Assembly: GCF_000429105.1 (NCBI RefSeq)
Contig: NZ_AUBF01000006.1
Coordinates: 434,001-498,000 of the forward strand
Length of the DNA stretch: 64,000 bases
DNA from: Schaalia suimastitidis DSM 15538
Lineage (GTDB): Bacteria > Actinomycetota > Actinomycetes > Actinomycetales > Actinomycetaceae
Reading direction: 5' to 3'
How positions within the stretch are numbered: position 1 is the first letter of the stretch; each line of letters begins with the position of its first letter. Positions 51,804 through 61,015 of this stretch are shown here, in pieces. Made by a program: the position numbers and the translations under genes. The notes beneath the pieces are model-generated. The model made no database searches. It worked only from the letters and a program-made list of their open reading frames with translations, and had not been told where the DNA came from.

Positions 51804-52883
51804 GTGACCTCCAAAACACACGCCCCAGACCTTCCCCCAGAGCGTCCCGCTGATCTGCCGTCTGATCTTCCCGTAGATACGCCCTTAGACCTTCCTTTGG
51901 AAAGTCCCACAGATGTGCCCTCGGACCTTCCCGAAGATCTGCCTCCAGAAGAGCAACTTCCCCCACGCATTAACCGCCGCATCCGCGAAATGCACGACGC
52001 GATCACCGGCTGGATGTTCCTGCTGCCATTCGTGATTGGCTTCGTCATTGTTTTCATTGTGCCAATCATCGCCTCCATCTACGCCTCCTTCTTCCAGCAG
52101 GTGGCAAGCGGAGGCGGACTCTACGGTTCTGGTGAGCTGACCAACCAGTTCGTTGGCCTCGACAACTTCATTAACGTGGCGACCAGCTCCGCCTTTTGGA
52201 TGGGCATCGGGCGCGTTATTGCCTACACCATCGTCCAAGTGCCGTTTATGATCCTGTCCGCACTGGCCTTGGCGTTGGTCCTGGATTCCTTCCTCATCCG
52301 GCGCGTCACCTTATTCCGCTTGGGATACTTCCTCCCATTTGCCATCCCAGGTATTGTCTCGGCAATGATCTGGCTGTATATCTACACGCCAGAAATCTCA
52401 CCCATCGTGCGCGCATTGAATGCCATCGGTGTACCTGTTGACTTCTTTCACGAAAACATTGTCCTGTTCTCCATGTCGAATATGACGACATGGACCTACA
52501 CCGGCTATAACATGCTGATCTTCCTAGCAGCACTCCAAGCGATCCCCACTGAACTGTATGATGCGGCCCGTATCGACGGGGCTACTGGCTTCCAAGTGGT
52601 CACCAAGGTGAAAATCCCTATGGTGCGCGGTGCAGTACTGCTGACTGTGTTGCTTTCCATTGTCGGAACCATCCAAATCTTCTCCGAACCAACGGTGATG
52701 GCAACGGTGAATCCGTGGATGCGCCTGGACTACACGCCAATGCAAATGGCCTACAACACGATGTTTGGCAATATTTCGCCCGGCGGTGACGGACCGGCAG
52801 CTGCCGTATCGATCATGATGGCGATCGTCGCAGGTTCGCTTGCTGTGATCTACGCCTGGGTGGAAAGGAAGATCTCCCAATGA
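51804..52883 (+). CDS. ABC sugar permease, MalF-like, with Asp-Leu-Pro repeats
   Basis: A 359-residue inner-membrane permease with six helices. The EAA loop that contacts the ATPase reads AIPTELYDAARIDGATGF. The first 55 residues are unusual: repeated DLP, DTP and DVP triplets with acidic residues (PADLPSDLPVDTPLDLPLES) before the normal INRRIREMHDAITGWMF start. This tail would lie in the cytoplasm. GTG 51804 follows GAGGTAG. If GTG is wrong, no other start would remove the repeats and keep a ribosome site. Confidence 0.9.
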   Translation: MTSKTHAPDLPPERPADLPSDLPVDTPLDLPLESPTDVPSDLPEDLPPEEQLPPRINRRIREMHDAITGWMFLLPFVIGFVIVFIVPIIASIYASFFQQVASGGGLYGSGELTNQFVGLDNFINVATSSAFWMGIGRVIAYTIVQVPFMILSALALALVLDSFLIRRVTLFRLGYFLPFAIPGIVSAMIWLYIYTPEISPIVRALNAIGVPVDFFHENIVLFSMSNMTTWTYTGYNMLIFLAALQAIPTELYDAARIDGATGFQVVTKVKIPMVRGAVLLTVLLSIVGTIQIFSEPTVMATVNPWMRLDYTPMQMAYNTMFGNISPGGDGPAAAVSIMMAIVAGSLAVIYAWVERKISQ

Positions 52884-53788
52884 GAATCAAGAAAAAAACC
52901 CTTCCCGATGGTCGCCAGTACATCCCTTCCATCGAGGGGATGCCCATGCGCTCGCTTGCCCCAACGCCTGCGGCGCGCCTCATCACCATCGGTTTGCTTG
53001 GCCTGGTCCTCATCTACTTCCTATTCCCGATCTACTGGCTTGTCATCGCCTCGACAAAGACGAATGAACAGCTGGTTTCCACACCGGGATTGCTGTTGGA
53101 CACCATTAACCTTGGTGCCAACTATGACTCGCTGATGTCATGGACCAATAACAACTTCTGGCGGTGGGTCCTGAACTCCATCATGTATTCCACCGTTTCT
53201 GGTGTCGTTGGGACACTGCTGGCTGTGATGGCTGGCTACGCGATGGCGAAATTCAATTTCAGCGGCAAAGGCGTGACCCTAGGTCTAATAATGTCTGGCC
53301 TGCTTATGCCAGCCGCCCTACTCACCATTCCCCTGTACTTGATCTTCCACAATATTGGGATAACCGATACACCGTGGGCCATCATCATCCCGTCATGTAT
53401 TAGCCCCTTCGGTGTTTTCCTCGGACGGGTCTACGCTCAAAGCTCAGTTCCCACCGAATTAATCGAGGCGGCGCGTATTGACGGCGCGGGGGAAGCACGC
53501 ATCTTCTTCACGATGGTGTTGCGTATCCTTGCACCCGCAATGGTGACAATCTTCCTGTTCATATTTGTGGCAACATGGAATAACTTCCTGCTGCCACTCA
53601 TGATGGTCTCCTCTGAGGAAATTAAGCCAGTGACACTAGGCCTTTATGGCATGATGAGCTACTTTGCACCCAAACGAGGTGCGGTGATGCTGGGTGCGCT
53701 CATGGGCGTTATTCCATTGATCATTTTGTTCCTCGGTTTGCAACGCTACTGGCAGTCAGGACTGGCGGCAGGTTCCGTCAAAGGCTAG
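52880..53788 (+). CDS. ABC sugar permease, MalG-like
   Basis: A 302-residue permease with six helices, starting inside the stop of the MalF-like gene (ATGA). The EAA loop is SSVPTELIEAARIDGAGEAR. A short hydrophilic N-terminus precedes the first helix. It pairs with the preceding permease in the membrane. No ATPase gene is present in the cluster, so a shared MsmK/MalK-type ATPase elsewhere is expected. Confidence 0.92.
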   Translation: MRIKKKTLPDGRQYIPSIEGMPMRSLAPTPAARLITIGLLGLVLIYFLFPIYWLVIASTKTNEQLVSTPGLLLDTINLGANYDSLMSWTNNNFWRWVLNSIMYSTVSGVVGTLLAVMAGYAMAKFNFSGKGVTLGLIMSGLLMPAALLTIPLYLIFHNIGITDTPWAIIIPSCISPFGVFLGRVYAQSSVPTELIEAARIDGAGEARIFFTMVLRILAPAMVTIFLFIFVATWNNFLLPLMMVSSEEIKPVTLGLYGMMSYFAPKRGAVMLGALMGVIPLIILFLGLQRYWQSGLAAGSVKG

Positions 53789-53827
53789 ATTTCCTCCTGT
53801 GTGACCGTGCAGCACAAAGGAGTACAT

Positions 53828-55966
53828 ATGCGTCCCATGCTCACCACTCCCGCTTATGGTGGCGACTGGAGTCCCGAACAATGGGATAGCGCCACCATCG
53901 ACGCCGACATCACCCTCATGAAGGAAGCCGGCGTTAACCTGGTGTCGCTTGGCATTTTCTCGTGGGCATTCCTTGAACCCAGCGAAGGCAGCTACGACTT
54001 TGACTGGCTTGAGGACATTATTACGCGCCTCCATGCCGCAGGGATTGCAACGGATTTGGCGACAGGTACCGCATCGCCGCCAGCATGGATGGCAGCCACA
54101 TATCCCCACAGCTTGCCAGTTGACGCGCGCGGAGTCCGCTTAGGATTCGGGTCGCGCCAACAGTACTGTCCGTCGTCAGCGGTTTTTCGAGGTGCTGCGC
54201 AGCGGTTGACACGGGCCATTGCCCAGCGCTTTGCTGACCACCCCGGCGTCGTCATGTGGCATGTGAGCAATGAATACGGATGTCACGTCAGTGAATGCTT
54301 CTGCCACGAGTGCGTGGAAGCTTTTCGTACCTGGCTTCGTGACACCTACGCCAGTATCGACGCCCTCAACGCTGCATGGGGTACAGCATTTTGGTCACAG
54401 CGCTACACGGCCTTTGACCAGGTCGGAGCGCCGGGCGCCATGCCGACCTTCCACAACCCTGCCCACGCATTAGATTGGCGTCGCTTTTCTAACGACAATC
54501 TCCTGTCCCTGATGATTGCTGAGCGCGACATTATCCGCCAGTATTCGTCAGCACCCGTCACCACGAATTTCATGGGTGATTTTCCGCGCCTTGACTACCA
54601 AAAATGGGCGGGCGAAGTCGACATCATTTCGGACGACTCCTACCCGGATCCAGCAGATCCTGCTGCTGCGCACTCGGTGGCATGGGCGGGAGATATTATG
54701 CGTGGCTTGGCCAATGGGTCGTCGTGGCTGCTGATGGAACAATCCCCGTCCGCCGTGCAGTGGCGGCAACGAAACTCGCCGAAACGACCTGGCCAATACC
54801 TTCTGTGGACGCTGGGGCGTATGGCTCACGGTGCCGACGGCATACTGCAATTCCAGTGGCGCCAGTCGTTGCGTGGATCTGAAACCTTCCATGCGGCCAT
54901 GGTTCCCCACAGCGGTAAGGACAGTCGTACTTGGGGCGAGGTTGTGCGCACCGGTGAGGTGCTCTCCCGCCTTGCCCCAGTGATGGATGCGCCATACCGT
55001 GCCGATGTGGCGGTCGTAATGGATTGGCAGTCAATGTGGGCTTTCAACGCCGCGATCGGCCCAGTGGAAGGAACACATTTCGAGCGTCCCCGCGCATGGC
55101 ACCGCAGCCTGTGGGAAGCCGGTATTGCTGTTGATGTTGTGGGAGATCACGCTGATCTGTCCGCCTATCGAGTCATCATTGTTGCTGAGCACTTTATTGA
55201 TTCACCGGACCTCACGCGCCGCTTGCAGGCCGCCGTTGAGGCGGGAGCGCAAGTGCTCATCGAAGGGCCAACTGCTGTTGTGGACCGGAACCTTGGAGCC
55301 GTACCCGACGGATATCTCGGATCAGCCAGGCAACTGCTGGGTGTGCGTGTGATCGAGCATGCGGCACTCACCGGAGCGGTGGAGTCATTCAGCGCAGCAT
55401 CTAACGGGCGTGGAGATGCCGTCAACCGACTGAGCCGCGCCGTTGGCACTCCTGCAGCTTGCGAGTGGATTGGTGTGGAGGCGCATGCGGATGCGCTGCG
55501 CAGAGCGACCGACCGCCTCGGCACGCCTGCCCCGGACCTGCGCGCAGGGCAATGGGCTGAGGAAATTGCTCCCGCTGCCCACAGCTGGCATGACAGCGGC
55601 GTTGAGGTGGTTGCCACCTTTGATGGACGAGGCGGAGGCGCCGACCTGGCCAATATGGCGGCCATTACGCGTCGTAGCTATGCGGGTGGAGGCAACGCCT
55701 GGTATGTGGCGTGTGATCTTGATGCGCTGTCACGGCGGGCACTCCTTGACGTGGTGGGTGCCTATGGGCGTGTGCGGCCAGTGGTCGATGGATTACCCGA
55801 TGGTGTGGAGGCGCAGCGTCGTGGAAACTTCCTTTTCTTGCTCAACCACAGTGATCGGGCAGTGGAACTGACAGGTATTGTTGGTCGTGACCTGGTCGAT
55901 GGCGCGCAGTGCCACGGGCATGTGATGCTGGCGCCACGCTGTGGCATGGTTGTTGATCAGCGTTAA
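53828..55966 (+). CDS. GH42 beta-galactosidase
   Basis: A 712-residue cytoplasmic enzyme. The catalytic acid is Glu149 in WHVSNEYGCH, and the nucleophile is the Glu of SSWLLMEQSPSAVQW. Cys114, Cys157, Cys159 and Cys162 match the zinc cluster of GH42 enzymes. Trimerisation and C-terminal domains follow the barrel. ATG 53828 has AAAGGAG upstream. GH42 enzymes of glycan users often cut beta-1,3 or beta-1,6 galactosides, which suits this cluster. It is the last gene of the transporter operon. Confidence 0.93.
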   Translation: MRPMLTTPAYGGDWSPEQWDSATIDADITLMKEAGVNLVSLGIFSWAFLEPSEGSYDFDWLEDIITRLHAAGIATDLATGTASPPAWMAATYPHSLPVDARGVRLGFGSRQQYCPSSAVFRGAAQRLTRAIAQRFADHPGVVMWHVSNEYGCHVSECFCHECVEAFRTWLRDTYASIDALNAAWGTAFWSQRYTAFDQVGAPGAMPTFHNPAHALDWRRFSNDNLLSLMIAERDIIRQYSSAPVTTNFMGDFPRLDYQKWAGEVDIISDDSYPDPADPAAAHSVAWAGDIMRGLANGSSWLLMEQSPSAVQWRQRNSPKRPGQYLLWTLGRMAHGADGILQFQWRQSLRGSETFHAAMVPHSGKDSRTWGEVVRTGEVLSRLAPVMDAPYRADVAVVMDWQSMWAFNAAIGPVEGTHFERPRAWHRSLWEAGIAVDVVGDHADLSAYRVIIVAEHFIDSPDLTRRLQAAVEAGAQVLIEGPTAVVDRNLGAVPDGYLGSARQLLGVRVIEHAALTGAVESFSAASNGRGDAVNRLSRAVGTPAACEWIGVEAHADALRRATDRLGTPAPDLRAGQWAEEIAPAAHSWHDSGVEVVATFDGRGGGADLANMAAITRRSYAGGGNAWYVACDLDALSRRALLDVVGAYGRVRPVVDGLPDGVEAQRRGNFLFLLNHSDRAVELTGIVGRDLVDGAQCHGHVMLAPRCGMVVDQR

Positions 55967-56106
55967 ACACTTACGCCTTCCATTACGGATGTGGCCCACG
56001 ATATGCGAATAGGTCCAGGTGTGAATGGTCACACGTTGCTTCGTCAGTCACATCCAGCGCATGAGCCGAATCGTTGGCGCGTGGCCGAGCATGGGTAGCA
56101 GAGTGA

Positions 56107-56112
56107 GACAAT
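56107..56112 (+). promoter_or_regulatory. -10 element for the leaderless menC message
   Basis: GACAAT ends 6 bases before GTG 56119. AGGGGA abuts the GTG and is too close to act as a Shine-Dalgarno site. Confidence 0.55.
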
Positions 56113-56118
56113 AGGGGA

Positions 56119-57210
56119 GTGCGTGAAGAAGGACAGGAAGCAGTCGTCCCGGCAATAGCCGACATCCCCCTTGGTTCTTTGCCTTTGCATGTGCGTCGTT
56201 TCCTGTCGGAAGTGGACCGAGTCCTGATATACCACCTCCCGCTGATGACAATATTTCGCGGTGTCACCAGCCGTGAAGGAATCCTCCTGCACGGCGAAGC
56301 AGGGTGGGCCGAGGCCGCACCTTTTTGGAATTACACGCCCTCCCAGTGCCTGCCGTGGCTGAACAGCGCCATCACTGGGGCCACCCAAAAGGCGCCACCA
56401 CCACTGCGTGAACGCATCCCCGTTAATGTCACCATCCCCGTGTGTCCACCTGACGAGGCCTACCGCCGCGTCGTGGATTCCGGCGGCTGCGCCACTGCGA
56501 AAGTGAAAGTCGCTGATCCTCGTGTGACACATGCAGCCGACTGTGAACGTATTGAAGCCGTGGCCGCTGCCCTTGCCGCCACGGTCGGCACACAACAAGC
56601 CCGCATACGTGTCGATGTCAATGCTGCGTGGACCCTTGACGAAGCGATACGCTCCCTGGCGCATTTCAATGATGCTGCGCACCAGATTGGCGGACTTGAA
56701 TACGCTGAGCAGCCATGTGCCACTGTGGACGAATTAGCGCAGTTGAGGCGCCGTCAAAACGTGCCCATCGCTGCTGACGAAAGTATCCGCCTCGCGTCAG
56801 ATCCACTGGAGGTTCTCCGCAAAGAAGCAGCAGACGTTGTCGTGCTGAAAGTTGCACCCCTGGGAGGTATCGAAGCCACCGTGGCTTTGGCAGCCGACTT
56901 TGGACTACCTGCGGTGATTTCCTCAGCCTTGGAAACGTCGATCGGTCTGGCTGCAGGTGTGCGCGCGGCAAGCTGCCTAAGATACCCGGCAGATGGTACG
57001 CCCCTGGCATGTGGCCTGGCCACCATGCAGCTCCTTGCCGCAGATGTCACGGTCAATGGTTTGCGCGTTGAAGACGGGCATATTGCTGTGCGGCCCATCG
57101 AAGTAGATGAGAACTATATCGACGCCCAGCCTTTGCCTGACGGCATTCTATGCCGCTGGCTTGAACGCCTGGACGCCATATGTGAATACAGCAAGGGAGA
57201 AGGTCAATGA
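56119..57210 (+). CDS. menC: MenC, o-succinylbenzoate synthase
   Basis: A 363-residue enolase-superfamily enzyme that dehydrates SHCHC to o-succinylbenzoate. Conserved pieces are CATAKVKV with the active-site lysine, RVDVNAAWTLDEA and EYAEQPCAT and AADESIR for the metal ligands, and VVLKVAPLGG with the second lysine. GTG 56119 is fixed by the upstream -10. It overlaps menD by ATGA. Confidence 0.94.
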   Translation: MREEGQEAVVPAIADIPLGSLPLHVRRFLSEVDRVLIYHLPLMTIFRGVTSREGILLHGEAGWAEAAPFWNYTPSQCLPWLNSAITGATQKAPPPLRERIPVNVTIPVCPPDEAYRRVVDSGGCATAKVKVADPRVTHAADCERIEAVAAALAATVGTQQARIRVDVNAAWTLDEAIRSLAHFNDAAHQIGGLEYAEQPCATVDELAQLRRRQNVPIAADESIRLASDPLEVLRKEAADVVVLKVAPLGGIEATVALAADFGLPAVISSALETSIGLAAGVRAASCLRYPADGTPLACGLATMQLLAADVTVNGLRVEDGHIAVRPIEVDENYIDAQPLPDGILCRWLERLDAICEYSKGEGQ

Positions 57211-58955
57211 CACACCCTGAAAGCACGGGGCATAGTGGCGTGCGTGGATGGCCACATAGCTGCCTGAGTGCGGCCGCACTTCTGTCAGCCCTTATCGCCT
57301 GCGGTGTCACCGACGTCGTGTACTGTCCAGGTTCGCGCAGCGCCCCCTTCGCCTATGCCCTTGACGTCCTCAGTCGTGCAGGTGCGCTGCGCACCCATGT
57401 GCGCCTCGACGAACGTTCGGCAGCCTTCCTTGCGGTGGGCTTGAGTCGAGGCGGTGCCGCCTCGTTGCGTACCCCGGGTAACGTTGTTGCAGGTGTCCCC
57501 ATCGCCATTGTGACCACCTCCGGGACTGCCGTCGCTGAGCTCCATGCGGGTATTGCCGAGGCCTCCCACGCCTATCTTCCTATCATTGTGCTCAGCGCTG
57601 ACCGTCCCTTTGAAATGCGTGGCGTGGGCGCCTCGCAAACGACCGATCAGGCGGGTATTTTTGCCTCTCATGTCCGCCACTACTGGGATATTCCAGCTGG
57701 CTCTGATATTGGACAGTTCCCATCTCTTATGGCGCGGGCATGCGCCACTGCCCTTGGGAAAGTGAGTAGCACCCCGGGGCCGGTCCACCTCAATGTGGGG
57801 ATGCGTGAGCCGTTACAGCCAGATCCTGAATCTTCAGCTGAGGCGTTACTATCCTTTATTGCAGATATTCCTGGCGCCGTACCTGAGTTGTATAGCCGTT
57901 CGCCACACCTGTGGGCATGGGAATCTGTGGTGGACACGAAGGCGCGCACTGTTGTCCTCGCAGGTGATGGCGCGGATGCTGCGGCTGTGAACTGGGCGAA
58001 TAAGGCGGGGATTCCATTACTTTCTGAAGTAGGTGCATTGCCACAGGGCGCGCTTGCTCACCCGCAGTCGTTGCTTTCCCGGCCCGAGCTTGTCTCTGAT
58101 ATTGAGCAGGTTGTACTTACTGGCCGCCCCACACTGTCCCGCATCGTTCAACGTCTTCTCGCGTCACAGGTGCGCCTGGTTGTCCATAGCCCGCATCTGC
58201 CGTGGCCCGATGTGGCAGGTAAGGCTGATGCGGTGGTCACTGCCCTTGCTGCGCCCACGGCTGCCCACGCTGACGACACGTGGCTTCCTCGGTGGCGCCA
58301 GGCGGCACAGGAAGAACATGCGCGCATCGAGGCACTATTGGATACGCCACGTGGGTGCGGCAGCGCGCTCGCGGTTGCTCGTTCCGTGTGGCGCGCTGCT
58401 GATCGCTATCTTGTTGTGGGGGCCTCTAATGCAGTGCGTGCCCTTGATCTGGTGGGTCAGGGAGCGGGGCCTTCACGGGTCATCATGAATCGTGGATTGG
58501 CGGGGATTGACGGCACAGTTGCCACTGCCATCGGTGCAGCATTGGCTACAGGCACGCCAACTCGGGCCGTGATGGGGGACTTAACTTTCTTCCACGACGC
58601 GGGCGCTCTGGCAATCCCATCTGATGAAGTGCGCCCCAACCTGCAGATTATCGTGGTAGATGATCATGGTGGGTCGATCTTTGGCACACTTGAGCATGGT
58701 CGTGCCCCTCGCCCTGTTTTTGACCGCTGGTTTAGAACAGCCCAATCAACATCCGTGGAAGCACTGTGTGCCGCCTATCAGGTGGCGTATCGGAAGGTGA
58801 CACCAGGGTCGCTGGTGTCCGTATTTGACGAGGCGATTACTGGGCTGAGCGTGGTACACGTACCAGTTGTGGATGATCCTGAGTTTTACGCCACGATCAG
58901 AGGTTTAGATTCACAGCTAACGTTCAGGAGTGCTCCAGCCAATGGGCAATATTAG
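57207..58955 (+). CDS. menD: MenD, SEPHCHC synthase
   Basis: A 582-residue thiamine-diphosphate enzyme joining isochorismate and 2-oxoglutarate. CPGSRSAPFAYAL and LDERSAAFLAVGLSRGG at the N-terminus are typical, with the ThDP site VMGDLTFFHDAGAL and VDDHGGSIFGTLEHGR near the C-terminus. Its start overlaps menC. The htrA gene begins about 50 bases later and may be co-transcribed. Confidence 0.95.
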   Translation: MTHPESTGHSGVRGWPHSCLSAAALLSALIACGVTDVVYCPGSRSAPFAYALDVLSRAGALRTHVRLDERSAAFLAVGLSRGGAASLRTPGNVVAGVPIAIVTTSGTAVAELHAGIAEASHAYLPIIVLSADRPFEMRGVGASQTTDQAGIFASHVRHYWDIPAGSDIGQFPSLMARACATALGKVSSTPGPVHLNVGMREPLQPDPESSAEALLSFIADIPGAVPELYSRSPHLWAWESVVDTKARTVVLAGDGADAAAVNWANKAGIPLLSEVGALPQGALAHPQSLLSRPELVSDIEQVVLTGRPTLSRIVQRLLASQVRLVVHSPHLPWPDVAGKADAVVTALAAPTAAHADDTWLPRWRQAAQEEHARIEALLDTPRGCGSALAVARSVWRAADRYLVVGASNAVRALDLVGQGAGPSRVIMNRGLAGIDGTVATAIGAALATGTPTRAVMGDLTFFHDAGALAIPSDEVRPNLQIIVVDDHGGSIFGTLEHGRAPRPVFDRWFRTAQSTSVEALCAAYQVAYRKVTPGSLVSVFDEAITGLSVVHVPVVDDPEFYATIRGLDSQLTFRSAPANGQY

Positions 58956-59005
58956 GGGGCACACTAATGACATCGCGTAATGAACGAGAGTTGAAAGAAG
59001 GCACT

Positions 59006-60784
59006 ATGAGCGACAATACTCCACGTTGGGCGGGACAATGGCCAGCGCCTGACGCGAATCACCGGTGGTCGAATGACGCGCAACCAGCCCAGGACAACGA
59101 GGATATGTCGCGCCACAACGTCGATCCTGCGGCGTCGGCGACTGCTCCGCAGGCCACCGCCGCATATTCGCCGTCCACAACCGAGCCGTCGAACCATGAC
59201 ACCTCCACGCAGGCTGCACCTGAACAGGTTGAAGCATCTCCTCAAGGCCCTAGCCATGCAACTCCACCCCCAGTGGCGACAGAAGGTGCCCCTTCGCCCA
59301 TTTCACCATTGCCCGGCGCGGCCCCCACAGGTGCGGTAGCTACCGACGCTGCTTCCGCTGTTGCTGACTCAGCTGGTGCTGCCGCCCCTCGTGCTGCATT
59401 TCCGAGCGGGGCATCAACTGGCGCGGCATCACCATATATGGCCCCAAGGACAATCGGTACGGATGCGGCATCAACAGCGCCCACAGGCACACAACGAACA
59501 TCCGCAGCACAGTCTGCCCAATTGCCATTAACGCCAGGCTCCGCTTTCCTAGGACCCGGCGTCGCCTCGGGCAACGGAGCCGCACCGGCCGCACCCACGA
59601 AGACGAAACGCAAAGGCGGCCCCGGATGGGGTTCTCTGGTCGCAGCAATGGCTGTGACTGCAGGCCTTTCCGTTTCAGGTACCGTACTGGCTGTGAATAA
59701 CGGTTTTGGACCTGCAACGTCGGATCAGAACACTACTAATACAGTGGCTGCAACCCAGATGGCGGCAAGCCTTGATACCAGCGGCGTATCTGCGAATTGG
59801 CAGGCCGTGGCCTCGGCGGTTTCCCCAGCAGTTGTCACCATCAATGCCTCCGGCACGTCAAGCTCCATGGGTTCTGGCGTCATCTATGATGCGCGGGGCA
59901 CCATCGTGACCAATTACCACGTCATCTCCACCGCTTTAGAAGCCAATGGGCAGATCACAGTGACGCTATCGGATGGACGTATCTTTGATGCCACAGTGGT
60001 TGGCTACGATCAAAGCACTGACCTTGCTGTCGTTCGCCTTGTCAACGCCCCCAACGACTTGACGGTAGCGACCTTTGGGTCCAGTTCAAGTCTCAGCGTA
60101 GGACAAGAAGTGATGGCGATTGGCTCGCCACTGGGATTGTCGAATACGGTAACTACCGGCATTATTTCTGCGCTGGATCGCCCAGTCGAGGTCTCGACAA
60201 CCGATCAGAGCCAGTCAGATCCACTCGATCCTTTCGGTCAACTACCCGAAGGTAACACCCAGCAAGTCACCACTGCCGACACCGTGATCACCAACGCTAT
60301 CCAGGTCGATGCCTCCATTAACCCTGGGAACTCGGGTGGGCCACTGTTTGATGCCGCCGGAGCCGTGATCGGCATTAACTCCTCGATTGCCTCAATGGCA
60401 GGCACCACGTCGTCAACGGCGGGCTCTATTGGCCTAGGCTTTGCCATCCCCTCTGACCTGGTGGTTTCTGTGGTGGAACAACTCGTTGCCACTGGCAGTG
60501 TGGACCATGCGGTCCTCGGCGTCACAATAAAGACCGCGGCCGTAAATGTCGGCTCAGAAACCAAGGCAGGCGCCCAAATCGAGACTTTGACCCCCGGTGG
60601 CGCTGCTGACCGTGCGGGCCTGCAAGTGGGTGACACGATTATTGCAGTCGACGGTAAAGCGGTGTCCTCAGGTAAAGCGCTATCGGGATACGTGCGTCGC
60701 TACACCGGCGGCAGCGAGGTGACCTTGACCGTTGTCCGCAATGGGCAGGTGAGCGAGGTCAAAGCGACGCTGCAATCGAAGTAG
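59006..60784 (+). CDS. HtrA/DegP-like membrane serine protease with PDZ domain
   Basis: A 592-residue quality-control protease. A cytoplasmic region of about 215 residues is very rich in Ala, Pro, Thr and Ser. One membrane helix follows (GWGSLVAAMAVTAGLSVSG), then a trypsin-like domain with His305 (TNYHVIS), Asp339 (STDLAVV) and Ser443 (NPGNSGGPLF), and a C-terminal PDZ domain. The protease faces outward. ATG 59006 has GAAAGAAGG upstream; ATG 58967 is the alternative. Confidence 0.92.
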   Translation: MSDNTPRWAGQWPAPDANHRWSNDAQPAQDNEDMSRHNVDPAASATAPQATAAYSPSTTEPSNHDTSTQAAPEQVEASPQGPSHATPPPVATEGAPSPISPLPGAAPTGAVATDAASAVADSAGAAAPRAAFPSGASTGAASPYMAPRTIGTDAASTAPTGTQRTSAAQSAQLPLTPGSAFLGPGVASGNGAAPAAPTKTKRKGGPGWGSLVAAMAVTAGLSVSGTVLAVNNGFGPATSDQNTTNTVAATQMAASLDTSGVSANWQAVASAVSPAVVTINASGTSSSMGSGVIYDARGTIVTNYHVISTALEANGQITVTLSDGRIFDATVVGYDQSTDLAVVRLVNAPNDLTVATFGSSSSLSVGQEVMAIGSPLGLSNTVTTGIISALDRPVEVSTTDQSQSDPLDPFGQLPEGNTQQVTTADTVITNAIQVDASINPGNSGGPLFDAAGAVIGINSSIASMAGTTSSTAGSIGLGFAIPSDLVVSVVEQLVATGSVDHAVLGVTIKTAAVNVGSETKAGAQIETLTPGGAADRAGLQVGDTIIAVDGKAVSSGKALSGYVRRYTGGSEVTLTVVRNGQVSEVKATLQSK

Positions 60785-60955
60785 CCGCACACCCCGTTGG
60801 CAGGGCCGCCGCGTTTCCACAGTGGCGGCACACCTGCCCGGCGCAGCCTACCGGCCATACGCGGCACACCTTCCGAAAGTGGCCACGTGTTAAACGCAGA
60901 CACCCACCGCATATCTTTTCCAGGGCAACAGCGCGTTGTCATGCCGCAATAGCAT

Positions 60956-61009
60956 CTCGGGTCCACCCCTTGCCAGTGACGACACTCACCGGTTGGGGTT
61001 GGACCCGAG
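60956..61009. terminator. Bidirectional terminator between htrA and menF
   Basis: CTCGGGTCCA (60956-60965) pairs with TGGACCCGAG (61000-61009) and the stem continues with CCCC/GGGG. It sits between convergent genes. Confidence 0.7.
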
Positions 61010-61015
61010 GCGTAT

